A model generated the notes under the pieces. That model did not search any database and was not told the origin of the DNA. It was given only the letters and a program-made list of their open reading frames with translations. A stretch of DNA of 27,105 bases from JTS-RE9 sp964649195 (lineage in GTDB: Bacteria; Planctomycetota; Phycisphaerae; Phycisphaerales; Phycisphaeraceae), in contig CAZYPK010000057.1 of the NCBI GenBank assembly GCA_964649195.1, positions 1 through 27,105 on the forward strand. The letters run 5' to 3'. Position 1 is the first letter of the stretch. Every line of letters begins with the position of its first letter. A program made the translations under genes and the position numbers. This document shows positions 15,012 to 22,804 of the stretch, piece by piece.

Positions 15012-17627
15012 GTGAGTAAATCCATCCTTCAATTTCTCGGCTTCGACCTGGGCAACATTCCTCCCGACGCCCAGTGGGAGTTTGTCTGGACCAGCGCCGA
15101 TGCCCTGGGTTCCTGGCGCATCTTCGCCTTCATCGGCGCCCTGGCGCTGCTGGCGTGGTTTGTGTTTTACATGTACCGCCGGGAGATGGATTCCTGTCCG
15201 CCGCGCGCCCGCATTTTTCTGGGGGTGATCCGCACGCTGGTGCTGCTGGCGCTGGCCGTCGTTTTTCTCGGTCCGGCCATTCGCGTGAAGGAGATCAAGA
15301 CCCGGCAGGATGTGATCCTCGTGCTCATCGATGAATCGCTTTCGATGCTCACCGCCGACCGCTATCTTGATGACGATGCCGTCGCCCGTGTCGTGGCGCT
15401 CACCGGCAAGAGCGCCGACCAGGTTCGCGCCGACCGGCCCAACCGGGCGACGCTGGTCAACGACATCCTCCAGCGCGAAGGGGGCAGGTTCATCGCCGAC
15501 CTCACCAAACAGGCCAATGTCAAGGTTTCCATGTTCTCCAACCGGCCCGGCAAGCCGCAGGACTTCGCCTACACCGGCGATGAGAAAACCGGCGACGCCA
15601 GGGCCGCCGATGCGAAGAAAAAAGCCGAGACGAAGGATGAAAAAACCTCCGATGACAAGTCGAAAACCGATGGCGGTGAGGATGCGGATGGCGATGTCGC
15701 CCCGACGACGGTGACGCTCAACCCCAGCGGACAGGGCACCAACCTGGCGCTGGCGATTCGTGAGGCGATCAAGAGTTCGCCGGGCAATCCGATCGCCGCG
15801 GTCATCGTCATCACCGATGGCCAGAACACGGTGCGCGAGGATGATCCGCTCGTCGCCGGCGACTTCGCCGGCGAGCAGAAGGTGCCGATCTTCACCATCG
15901 GCGTGGGCGATCCGAGCAGGAAGCGGAACCTGCGGGTGAACATGGCCAAGGCCAACGAGTCCGTGCGCAAGGGCAACCCGTTTCAGGTCGAAGCCGAGAT
16001 CGAATCGGAAGGCCTCGAGGCGATGACCGTCACCGTCGAGCTGGTCGCCCGGTCGATGCCCGGCGGCGGCACCGGTGAAAACGTCCTTCAGTCCAGGCAG
16101 ATCAATCTGCAAGCCTCCACCGGTGGCAATGAGAACGCGGTGAGCAGCGCGATTCAGCGGACCAGCTTCGAGTTCACGCCGCAGACCGCCGGCGATTACG
16201 AATTCGCCGTGCGCATCCAGAGCGTCGGCCGCGAAAGCGATGAGGAGGACAACCTTTCCAAGCCCGTGCGCGTCAAGGTCCGCAGCGACAAGGCCCGCAT
16301 CCTGCTCATCGCCGGGGCGCCGACCTGGGAGTATCGCCCGCTTCAGGGGCTGCTCACCCGCAACGGCGACATCAACGTCTCCGTCTGGCTTCAGTCCAAC
16401 GACCTTGATGTCAGGCAGGAAGGCGACACGCCCATCACCCACCTGCCCGCCACCGCCCGCGAACTGTTCGAGTACGACACCATCATCATGCTCGATCCCG
16501 ATCCGCGCGAGTTTCAACCCTCCTGGCTCGAACTGCTCCGCTCCTTCCTCGGCGAACACGGCGGCGGGCTGATCTACATGCCCGGCCCCAAGTATTCCAC
16601 GCAGTTCCTGGGCGGCATCCTCACCCGCAACATCCAGGACTTCCTCCCCGTCCGCTTCGGCGACATGGGCGCGCTCGATGTCAAAAGCCTCATCGCCAGC
16701 CACACCCGCGAATGGCCCATCACCATGGTCCCCGCCGAGATGGACCATCCGATGGTCCGGTTCGACACCACCAACCCCGCCTTCAACGAAGCGGTCTGGG
16801 CGGCCATGCCCGGCATCTACTGGAGCTTCCCCAACATGGGCGCCAAGCCCGCCACGCGAACGCTCCTGGAACACTCGGACCCCTCCGTGCGCATCGGACG
16901 CGACGCCCGCCCGCTGCTGGTCACCGGTCTCTATGGCCCCGGCCGCGTCGCCTACCTGGGCTTCAACGGCACCTGGCGCTGGCGCCGCATCGGGGATGAT
17001 GCCGCGTTCTATGAAAAGTTCTGGCTTCAGACCATCAACTACCTCATCGCCGGCCGCGACCAGCGCGGCAGCAACCGGGGCCACATCGATCTGGTCAAGG
17101 AAAACTACCACAAGGGCGATCAGATCAAGGTCGAAGCACGGCTGCTCGATCCCTCCTTCACCCCCATGGACATTCAGACCGTCGATGGCACGGTCAAGGT
17201 CGGCAACGCCGTCACACCCGTCCGCTTTGAGCGCATGGGCAACGACGCGCCGGGCATGTACCAGGCCATGATCCCCGCCATCGAACTGGGCACGCATGAA
17301 GTTTCCATCCAGCTTGAAGGCGCCGACCCCGGCAAGACCATCGCCCCGATCACCCGCAGCTACGAGGTCGGCCTGCCCCGCGTGGAAATGGAAGTGACCC
17401 AGCTCAACAAGCAGGTGCTGGCGGAGATTTCGCAGCGCTCGCACGAAGGGCAATACTTCGAGGTGGATGAATGGCACAAGGTCGCCGCCGTGGTCCCCAA
17501 CCGCAGCCAGACGATCGAAGTCCCGCGCAAGCCGTATGAACTGTGGTCCACCGACCGCCTGCTGATCCTGCTGGTTGCGCTGCTGACCATCGAATGGGCG
17601 GTGCGAAAACGGTACAGGCTGATGTGA
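15012..17627 (+). CDS. Membrane protein with vWA and glutamine-amidotransferase-like domains
   Basis: The product has 871 residues. Two N-terminal transmembrane helices (about 33-54 and 68-90) precede a vWA domain with a complete MIDAS set: DESLS near 108, the Thr of GQGTN near 242, and ITDGQN near 268. The domain is interrupted by a Lys/Asp/Glu-rich insertion. A CARDB-like beta region follows, then a GATase-like domain (ARILLIAGAPTWEYRPLQGLL, later GGGLIYMPG) in which I see no catalytic Cys-His pair. A C-terminal membrane helix (LLILLVALLTIEWAV) ends in basic residues. This resembles the BatA-like protein in plan and is probably a paralogous partner. GTG 15012 is preceded by GAGTGAGA about eight bases upstream; no in-frame ATG lies between it and the preceding stop. 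Confidence 0.88.
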   Translation: MSKSILQFLGFDLGNIPPDAQWEFVWTSADALGSWRIFAFIGALALLAWFVFYMYRREMDSCPPRARIFLGVIRTLVLLALAVVFLGPAIRVKEIKTRQDVILVLIDESLSMLTADRYLDDDAVARVVALTGKSADQVRADRPNRATLVNDILQREGGRFIADLTKQANVKVSMFSNRPGKPQDFAYTGDEKTGDARAADAKKKAETKDEKTSDDKSKTDGGEDADGDVAPTTVTLNPSGQGTNLALAIREAIKSSPGNPIAAVIVITDGQNTVREDDPLVAGDFAGEQKVPIFTIGVGDPSRKRNLRVNMAKANESVRKGNPFQVEAEIESEGLEAMTVTVELVARSMPGGGTGENVLQSRQINLQASTGGNENAVSSAIQRTSFEFTPQTAGDYEFAVRIQSVGRESDEEDNLSKPVRVKVRSDKARILLIAGAPTWEYRPLQGLLTRNGDINVSVWLQSNDLDVRQEGDTPITHLPATARELFEYDTIIMLDPDPREFQPSWLELLRSFLGEHGGGLIYMPGPKYSTQFLGGILTRNIQDFLPVRFGDMGALDVKSLIASHTREWPITMVPAEMDHPMVRFDTTNPAFNEAVWAAMPGIYWSFPNMGAKPATRTLLEHSDPSVRIGRDARPLLVTGLYGPGRVAYLGFNGTWRWRRIGDDAAFYEKFWLQTINYLIAGRDQRGSNRGHIDLVKENYHKGDQIKVEARLLDPSFTPMDIQTVDGTVKVGNAVTPVRFERMGNDAPGMYQAMIPAIELGTHEVSIQLEGADPGKTIAPITRSYEVGLPRVEMEVTQLNKQVLAEISQRSHEGQYFEVDEWHKVAAVVPNRSQTIEVPRKPYELWSTDRLLILLVALLTIEWAVRKRYRLM

Positions 17628-17638
17628 GTGAAATCATG

Positions 17639-17706
17639 AATCTCAAATTTCAAATCTCAAATTTGAGATCGGAGATTAGAGATTTGAAATTTGAAATTTG
17701 AGATGT
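17639..17706. repeat. Inverted pair of ATTTGA-family heptamers
   Basis: The left side holds AATCTCA, AATTTCA and AATCTCA (17639-17659). The right side holds GATTTGA, AATTTGA and AATTTGA (17681-17701), its reverse complement in type. The two sides can pair into an AT-rich hairpin. It begins 11 bases after the upstream stop codon. Confidence 0.85.
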
Positions 17707-17708
17707 CA

Positions 17709-17764
17709 GAACCCGGAACTCAGAACTCAGAACCCGGAACTCAGAACCCGGAACCCGGAACTTA
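17709..17764. repeat. Heptamer array of eight units (GAACCCG/GAACTCA)
   Basis: Eight units in exact register, in the order GAACCCG, GAACTCA, GAACTCA, GAACCCG, GAACTCA, GAACCCG, GAACCCG, GAACTTA. The two main forms differ by C/T and G/A transitions only. The array ends six bases before the next start codon and displaces the usual ribosome-binding site. Confidence 0.92.
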
Positions 17765-17770
17765 TTCAAG

Positions 17771-20059
17771 ATGCAAACGCAAGTCTCCTCTCAGGTTTTG
17801 TCCAAGCTTCACGCCCTTCGCCGTTCCATCGGCGTGTGGCTGTTGGTGCGCGGGGCGGCGCTGGTGCTGGCCGCGCTGGCGGCGCTGCTGCTGCTGAGCC
17901 TCTGGCTGGACTGGTCGTGGATGCTCGATCGTTCGCAGCGGGTGATCTGCCTGGTCATCGCCGCGGCGCTGCTGGGTTATCTGGCGTTTCGCCATCTGCT
18001 CAAGCCCCTGTCGCGCAGCCTCGATGAAGAGACGCTGGCCCTGCGCGTCGAAGAGAAGCATCACGAGCTTCGTGAAGGCCTGATCAACGCCCTGCAATTC
18101 TCGAAGATCAAGGACCCGGCGCAGCTTGGCCTTTCGCCGGAGATGGTCAAGGCCACCATCGAATCGGGCAACGAGGCGGCAGGCCGCGCCGACTTCAGCG
18201 ATGTGCTCGACCGGTCCGTCTTCGTCCGCAACCTCGTCATCACCGTTTTCTTTCTGCTCTTCATCGCCGCCCTGGCCGTCGGCGTGGCGACGAACAACAC
18301 GCTGGGCATCTGGTTCAACCGCATGTTCATGCTCGGCGAGGATCGCTACCCGCGCAACACGCGGTTCGTGCTCAACCTCAACGACCAGGGCGAGCTGCTC
18401 CTGCCGCGCGGCGATGACTGGGAGGCGATGATCAAGGTCACCGGCGTGGTGCCGCAGTCGGTCTATATTGATTACGACCCGAAAACCGGCGGCGCGGCGA
18501 CGCTGCTCATGGCGCGGCAGGGCGACGCCGACGCCGACGCCACCGAAGCCGAGTTCGGCGCCAACTTCAAGAACATCATCGATGAGTTCCGCTTTCGCAT
18601 CCGCGGCGGCGACAACCGCACCGATTGGATTCCCGTCCGCCTCGTCGATCGGCCTTCCATCGAAACCTTCGACCTCACGCTCGAACATCCGCAATACACC
18701 GCCCGCGAGCCGCAGGTCGTCTGGTCGATCCGACCGGCCGTCATCGCCTCGGGCGGCGATGACAACACCCCCGCGACCGAAAACAAAGGCGGCACCAGTT
18801 CCATCTCGCCGCTCAAGGGTTCCACGATCCGCTTCACCGCCCAAAGCAACAAGCCCCTGAGCAAGGCGCGGCTCAAGTGGGAAAAGGGCGAAATGCCCCT
18901 GACGCTCGAAGATGTTCAAGTGCAGGACGCCGCAGGCAACGGCAGGGCGGTCACGAAGTTCACCGCATCGCTGAACCCCGGGCAGTTGACCAGCTCCACT
19001 TATGCGATCGATCTGGTCGATACCGATGGCCTCGATTCCAAGCGGCCCACGCGGTTCATCGTCCGCCTTCGGGAGGACAAGGACCCGACGGTCCGCACGC
19101 AACTGCGGGGCATCAGCAGCATGATCGTGACCGACGCCCGCATTCCGATCGAATCGACCTTCCGCGACGACTTTGCCGTGACTGCCGCGTCGCTGCACTA
19201 CCAGTTCCGCGGCGAAAGCGAAGAGGCGCCCAAGGGCGACGACAAAATCCCCTTCACCGATGCGAAGCTCGATGAGCAGGATGTCACCGAGCGCGGCTAC
19301 ACGTATGAATACAAGTGGGAAGTTGGCGATCTGAAGATGCCCGTGGGCGCCAACATGACCTTCTTCGTCCAGGTGCAGGACAACGACACCATCTCCGGCC
19401 CCAAGACCGGCAAGAGCGCCGCGTTCTTCGTGCGCATCGTCACCCCCGAAGAACTGCGGGCCGAGCTGACCCGGCGCGAGCAGGAGCAGCGCCAGGAATT
19501 CGAGCGGCTGATCAAGACGCAGGACGACCTCATCGCCGAGTCGCGCATCATCCTCGCCACCGGCGGCACGCAGTCGCAGCTTTCGGCGGCGCTGAGGCAG
19601 TCGCTCATGCAGTCGCAGAAGCGGCAGAAGCTCACCGCCGACCGCTGCAAGGCCATCGCCAAACAGTACGAGAACATCAAGCTCGAAGTGTTCAACAACA
19701 AGCTGGAGGATGAGACCGGCCCGATCCAGGTCAGGCTTCAGGAAAAGATCGTCAACCCGCTCCATCAGATCGGCGACCGCGAGGCCCTCTTCGCCACCGA
19801 CCTGCTCGATCAGGTGCGCAAGGCACCCGACGCCGCCGCCAGGCAACAGGCGCTGGAGCAGGCGATCACCCAGCAGGTGAAGGTGGCCGCCCAGATGCGC
19901 GAGGTGCTCCTGCACATGGTCCGCTGGTCCAACTATCAGGAGGCCGTCAACCTGCTCTACCAGGTGCTGACCACGCAAGGCCAGGTCAACCGCGAAACCT
20001 TCCGCGCCCACCAGGCGCGGTTGCAAGGCATCTTCGGCGACACGGACAAACCGAAATAG
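17771..20059 (+). CDS. Large membrane-anchored coiled-coil protein (DUF4175-like)
   Basis: The product has 762 residues. Two N-terminal membrane helices (VWLLVRGAALVLAALAALLLL, then VICLVIAAALLGYLAF) are followed by a cytosolic-looking helical part (about 85-150) and a third helix (LVITVFFLLFIAALAVGVA, about 153-172). A large beta-rich extracytoplasmic region follows, then a charged coiled coil (ELRAELTRREQEQRQEFERLI onward, about 560-650) with a helical C-terminus. The plan resembles DUF4175-type proteins found at the end of MoxR/vWA clusters, though I cannot confirm the family. ATG 17771 follows a heptamer array with only a weak GGAA ten bases upstream. It is the last gene of the run, and a partner role to the vWA membrane proteins is inferred. 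Confidence 0.78.
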   Translation: MQTQVSSQVLSKLHALRRSIGVWLLVRGAALVLAALAALLLLSLWLDWSWMLDRSQRVICLVIAAALLGYLAFRHLLKPLSRSLDEETLALRVEEKHHELREGLINALQFSKIKDPAQLGLSPEMVKATIESGNEAAGRADFSDVLDRSVFVRNLVITVFFLLFIAALAVGVATNNTLGIWFNRMFMLGEDRYPRNTRFVLNLNDQGELLLPRGDDWEAMIKVTGVVPQSVYIDYDPKTGGAATLLMARQGDADADATEAEFGANFKNIIDEFRFRIRGGDNRTDWIPVRLVDRPSIETFDLTLEHPQYTAREPQVVWSIRPAVIASGGDDNTPATENKGGTSSISPLKGSTIRFTAQSNKPLSKARLKWEKGEMPLTLEDVQVQDAAGNGRAVTKFTASLNPGQLTSSTYAIDLVDTDGLDSKRPTRFIVRLREDKDPTVRTQLRGISSMIVTDARIPIESTFRDDFAVTAASLHYQFRGESEEAPKGDDKIPFTDAKLDEQDVTERGYTYEYKWEVGDLKMPVGANMTFFVQVQDNDTISGPKTGKSAAFFVRIVTPEELRAELTRREQEQRQEFERLIKTQDDLIAESRIILATGGTQSQLSAALRQSLMQSQKRQKLTADRCKAIAKQYENIKLEVFNNKLEDETGPIQVRLQEKIVNPLHQIGDREALFATDLLDQVRKAPDAAARQQALEQAITQQVKVAAQMREVLLHMVRWSNYQEAVNLLYQVLTTQGQVNRETFRAHQARLQGIFGDTDKPK

Positions 20060-20093
20060 GGGACAGGAGACAGGGGACAGGAGACAGGAAATT
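20059..20093. repeat. Heptamer array GGGGACA/GGAGACA
   Basis: Alternating GGGGACA, GGAGACA, GGGGACA, GGAGACA, then GGAAATT, starting on the last base of the stop codon. Units differ by one G/A transition. A further GGAGACA occurs at 20131-20137. The inverse word TGTCCCC appears at 20171, so the gap holds an inverted pair. Confidence 0.88.
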
Positions 20094-20096
20094 CAT

Positions 20097-20121
20097 AGCC
20101 GCAGCGTCCTCGCTGCGCGTC
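20097..20121. repeat. Third copy of the 25-bp dispersed repeat arm
   Basis: Exactly the 25 bases of 2057-2081 and the reverse complement of 2004-2028. Here it is a single arm without its inverted partner, set between GGAGACA heptamers. Confidence 0.9.
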
Positions 20122-20139
20122 TGCCAAACAGGAGACAGA

Positions 20140-20169
20140 GCGAAGCCGCAAGCGGCGGTGGGCTTTTTT
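20140..20169 (+). terminator. Possible intrinsic terminator after the coiled-coil gene
   Basis: A short stem GCCGC-AA-GCGGC (20145-20156), or a wider AAGCC/GGCTT pairing, is followed by six T. The stem is small, and its first 17 bases are a dispersed block also found inverted at 8925-8941, so terminator activity is uncertain. Confidence 0.4.
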
Positions 20170-20374
20170 CTGTCCCCTGCTCCTGCCCCTTTCCTCCCCC
20201 GCACTTCTTTCTGAACGAAGACTCACCATCTTCTCACACTTGTCATACACCCGTCTCACGAAGGACTTTTAACTTCACCTTCGCAGTAGCGGCATCAGTG
20301 GCGTCCGCCGATCGCGCGTCGGGCGATGGCGGCCAGGGATGCGGTTGGTGAAACCTCTTTTCAGGAGACTCGTG

Positions 20375-21703
20375 ATGACCAAGGTTCCCGCATGGATGGC
20401 AGCAGGTGCGATGTGCGGCTTGACCGCCGTGGCGTCGGCACAAACGACGACCGAAGCCCAGCTTCGCGCCAAGGTCGAGCAGTTGGAGGCCCGCCTTTCG
20501 CAGGTCGAAGGCAAAAGCAACGAGAACTGGCTCAACGAACGCCGCGCCGAGGAAGTGAAGGCGCTCATTCAGGAAGTCCTCGCCGATGCGGACACCCGCG
20601 CCAGTCTCATGGCCGACGGCATGACCGCCGGGCACGATGGCAAGTTCTTCCTCGCCTCGCCCGATGGCAAGTTCCGCCTGGACATCGGCGGCCACTTCCA
20701 GTTCCGCTACATCTTCAATGCGGACAACAAATCGCGCGATGGCGGCGACGACGGCTTCCAGGTCCGCCGCTCGAAGCTCATCCTCGGCGGCCACGTCACC
20801 GCCGGCCCCCAGTGGGATTACAAGCTGGTGCTCGTGGGCAGCCGCGAGGACGGTTCGGAATCGATCGAGGACCTCGAGTTCGGCACGAAGCTGACGGACA
20901 ATCTCAGGGTCAAGGCCGGCAAGTTCAAGCTGCCGTTCCTCCGCGATGAGCTGACCAGTTCCACCAGGTTTCTCACCGTGGAACGCGCCAGCGCCACCGA
21001 GTTCTTCACGCTCGACCGTGCGGAGCAGGTTCAGCTCGGTTTCAACTCCGACATGATCCGCGGCCTCGTGTCGCTCAGCGACGGTTCCCGCAGCGAGTTC
21101 AGCGACATCGGCGAGGATGAGGTCGAGATCGCCGTCACCGGCCGCGTCGATCTGAAGATCGCCGGCGACTGGAAGCAGTGGGATGACACCTCTTCCTGGA
21201 GCGGCGAAAACTTCGCCGCCTTCCTCGGCGGCGCGGTTCACTTCCAGGCCGGCGACAACAAAAACGGCGGCACCGCCAACTACTTCGCCTGGACCGTGGA
21301 CGGCTCGATCGAAACCGGCGGCTTCGGCATCATGGCCGCCGTCATGGGCGGCCACACCGACAACGACTCCGGCGCCGGCGACCGCGACATGTTCGGCTTC
21401 ATCATTCAGGCTGGCTACATGGTCATCCCCGACACCCTCGAACCCTTCGTCCGTTTCGAGTGGATCGATGATGACGCCGCAGGCACCGATGACGCCATGA
21501 TCATCACCGTCGGCTTCAACTACTACTTCAAAAAGCACAACGCCAAGTTCACCCTCGACTTCGTTTACTGGCTCGATGGCGACAACCAGGTCAACAACCC
21601 CTTCGGCGCCAACGACACGGGCACCGGCCTGGGCTTCTCCCGCGACGACACCCATACCGAAAACAACCTCCTCGTCCGCCTCCAGTTCCAACTCCTGTTC
21701 TGA
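20375..21703 (+). CDS. Outer-membrane porin, phosphate-selective porin O/P-like
   Basis: The product has 442 residues. A signal peptide with the site ASA-Q after residue 23 is followed by a short coiled coil (TEAQLRAKVEQLEARLSQVEG) like the trimer-forming helix of O/P porins. A long run of alternating beta strands rich in Gly, Asp and aromatics follows (KFRLDIGGHFQFRYIFNAD, FQVRRSKLILGGHV, DNLRVKAGKFKLPF). The chain ends in Phe (LLVRLQFQLLF), the usual outer-membrane beta-barrel signal. The GKFKLPF and TRFLTVERA segments are typical of the O/P family. AGGAG seven bases before ATG 20375 decides the start; an earlier ATG at 20339 would spoil the signal peptide. A strong terminator follows. The PhoB-like regulator downstream fits a role in phosphate or anion uptake, but specificity is not shown. 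Confidence 0.88.
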   Translation: MTKVPAWMAAGAMCGLTAVASAQTTTEAQLRAKVEQLEARLSQVEGKSNENWLNERRAEEVKALIQEVLADADTRASLMADGMTAGHDGKFFLASPDGKFRLDIGGHFQFRYIFNADNKSRDGGDDGFQVRRSKLILGGHVTAGPQWDYKLVLVGSREDGSESIEDLEFGTKLTDNLRVKAGKFKLPFLRDELTSSTRFLTVERASATEFFTLDRAEQVQLGFNSDMIRGLVSLSDGSRSEFSDIGEDEVEIAVTGRVDLKIAGDWKQWDDTSSWSGENFAAFLGGAVHFQAGDNKNGGTANYFAWTVDGSIETGGFGIMAAVMGGHTDNDSGAGDRDMFGFIIQAGYMVIPDTLEPFVRFEWIDDDAAGTDDAMIITVGFNYYFKKHNAKFTLDFVYWLDGDNQVNNPFGANDTGTGLGFSRDDTHTENNLLVRLQFQLLF

Positions 21704-21716
21704 TGAAACCCCGGAA

Positions 21717-21737
21717 AAACAGAAAACAGACAACAGA
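21717..21737. repeat. Short heptamer array AAACAGA
   Basis: AAACAGA, AAACAGA and CAACAGA in register, then the partial CAAAG, lying 13 bases after the porin stop codon and running straight into the terminator stem. Confidence 0.75.
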
Positions 21738-21740
21738 CAA

Positions 21741-21769
21741 AGCCCACCCACTCCCGTGGGTGGGCTTTC
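21741..21769 (+). terminator. Intrinsic terminator of the porin gene
   Basis: A perfect 11-bp stem AGCCCACCCAC (21741-21751) and GTGGGTGGGCT (21756-21766) with a TCCC loop, followed by TTCTT. It lies 38 bases after the porin stop codon and should separate the porin from the response regulator. Confidence 0.88.
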
Positions 21770-21793
21770 TTCCGCCGCAAAGGTACATTGCAC

Positions 21794-22552
21794 ATGACCA
21801 CCCTCGAATACAAACCCACGGGACTCGCCATGAAAGCGATGAAACGTGAAATCACCAGGCCGACGAAGGCGCACCTGCTCATCGTCGAAGATGAAGAGGA
21901 CCTGCGCGAACTGCTGGTTTACAACCTGGCCCGCGACGGCTTCCGCATCACCGCCGTCGAGTCCGGCGAACAGGCGATCATCAAGGCGCAAAAGGATCGC
22001 CCCGACCTGGTGGTGCTCGACCTGATGCTCCCGGGCATGGATGGCCTGGAGGTGTGCAGGTCGCTCAAGAACCAGAAGGAGACGGCCAACATCCCGGTGG
22101 TCATGCTCACCGCCAAGGGCGAGGAGTCGGACATCGTGACGGGGCTTGAACTGGGGTCCGATGACTACATCACCAAGCCGTTCAGCCCGCGCGTGCTGCT
22201 GGCGCGCATCAAGGCGGTGCTTCGCCGCAGGCAGGAGGAGGCGGACCCGGCCCAGGAGGACGGCGCCATCGAGGTGAACGGCATGATCATCAGCCCCAGC
22301 CGGCACGAGGTGCGCCTCGGCGATCAGCGCATCGACCTGACCGCCACCGAGTTCAAACTGCTGATGATGCTGGCCCGGCGGCCGGGGCGCGTCTTCACCA
22401 GGCAGCAGATCATCGAAAGCGTACACGGCGGCATGTCCGCCGTGACCGACCGCTCCGTCGATGTGCAGGTCGTCACCCTTCGTCGAAAACTGGGCGATCG
22501 CGGCGAAGACATCGAAACCGTGCGCGGCGTGGGCTACCGCTTCAAGGATTGA
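21794..22552 (+). CDS. PhoB/OmpR-family response regulator
   Basis: The product has 252 residues. The receiver domain begins HLLIVEDEEDLRELL (about 27-41), with the acidic pair at VEDEED, the phospho-acceptor Asp in LVVLDLMLPGMDG (Asp76), Thr in VVMLTAKG and Lys in YITKPFSP. A winged-helix DNA-binding domain follows (VNGMIISPSRHEVRLG, TATEFKLLMMLARRPGRVFTRQQI, TVRGVGYRFKD). PhoB regulators of phosphate or envelope genes have this form. No histidine kinase is encoded next to it in the window, so its partner is elsewhere. ATG 21794 has AAAGG about ten bases upstream; ATG 21830 would shorten the protein by 12 residues and is a fair alternative, while TTG 21788 is less likely. Confidence 0.92.
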   Translation: MTTLEYKPTGLAMKAMKREITRPTKAHLLIVEDEEDLRELLVYNLARDGFRITAVESGEQAIIKAQKDRPDLVVLDLMLPGMDGLEVCRSLKNQKETANIPVVMLTAKGEESDIVTGLELGSDDYITKPFSPRVLLARIKAVLRRRQEEADPAQEDGAIEVNGMIISPSRHEVRLGDQRIDLTATEFKLLMMLARRPGRVFTRQQIIESVHGGMSAVTDRSVDVQVVTLRRKLGDRGEDIETVRGVGYRFKD

Positions 22553-22558
22553 ACCGAG

Positions 22559-22579
22559 CCGCGACTCAACGAGTCGCGG
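22559..22579. repeat. Hairpin just after the response-regulator stop codon
   Basis: CCGCGACTC and GAGTCGCGG pair perfectly around a three-base loop. There is no T-run after it. The arms begin with the same CCGCGAC word as the terminator at 22699, so both may derive from one repeat family. Confidence 0.65.
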
Positions 22580-22698
22580 ACGCGCACAACCTGAAGGAGC
22601 GTCATTCACACCATGAATGCACGGCCTCTGTCTTGCGCCCCACGATTTTCGAGGCATCTCGCAGCCGCGCGATTTTCCCGCCTTCACTCCGCTGACGT

Positions 22699-22727
22699 CC
22701 GCGACGTGTCACGTCGCGGCTATTTTT
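22699..22727 (+). terminator. Intrinsic terminator of the response-regulator gene
   Basis: Perfect 9-bp arms CCGCGACGT (22699-22707) and ACGTCGCGG (22711-22719) with loop GTC, followed by CTATTTTTT. It sits about 150 bases after the stop codon, with no gene between. Confidence 0.8.
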
Positions 22728-22763
22728 TACGCCGTCAACAGATTAGAAAATCTAATAATGCCC

Positions 22764-22790
22764 ATCATTGACATAAGTTGTCATTATGAT
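22764..22790 (+). promoter_or_regulatory. Dyad operator-like site before the LysR-type gene
   Basis: ATCAT, TGACA, five bases, TGTCA, two bases, ATGAT form a near-symmetric dyad 15 bases before the start codon. TATGAT (22785-22790) is a possible -10 box; the TTGACA at 22768 is too close to be its -35. A second small dyad, ATTAGA/TCTAAT, lies at 22742-22756. LysR proteins commonly bind such dyads at their own promoter; binding here is an inference. Confidence 0.4.
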
Positions 22791-22804
22791 ACCATTCCCC
22801 TCCC

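Larger units (their letters stand above)
20060..20374. other. Intergenic region of 315 bp before the porin
   Basis: It holds, in order: the GGGGACA array, one exact copy of the 25-bp dispersed palindrome arm (20097-20121), a weak terminator-like hairpin (20140-20169), and inverted heptamer remnants (20171-20201: TGTCCCC, TGCTCCT, GCCCCTT). About 170 bases of unique sequence leading to the porin start follow. A promoter must lie in the unique part, but I see no convincing -35/-10 pair. Confidence 0.6.

Noticed and set aside
14750..15019. Small + strand frame of 89 codons after the PQQ gene
   Set aside because: It consists almost entirely of the palindromic repeat and leader hairpin, with no ribosome site and no protein-like composition.
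14898..17477. Open frame of 859 codons on the - strand
   Set aside because: It is a shadow of the vWA/GATase gene. Similar antisense frames at 2179-3495, 7259-8821, 8652-10139, 17762-20026 and 20243-22687 were rejected for the same reason.
17709..17764. Possible CRISPR-like array
   Set aside because: Units are seven bases with no spacers, and no cas genes are in the window.
20171..20201. C-rich tract as a protein-binding site or terminator
   Set aside because: It reads as diverged inverted copies of the GGGGACA heptamers at 20059, so a repeat explains it better.
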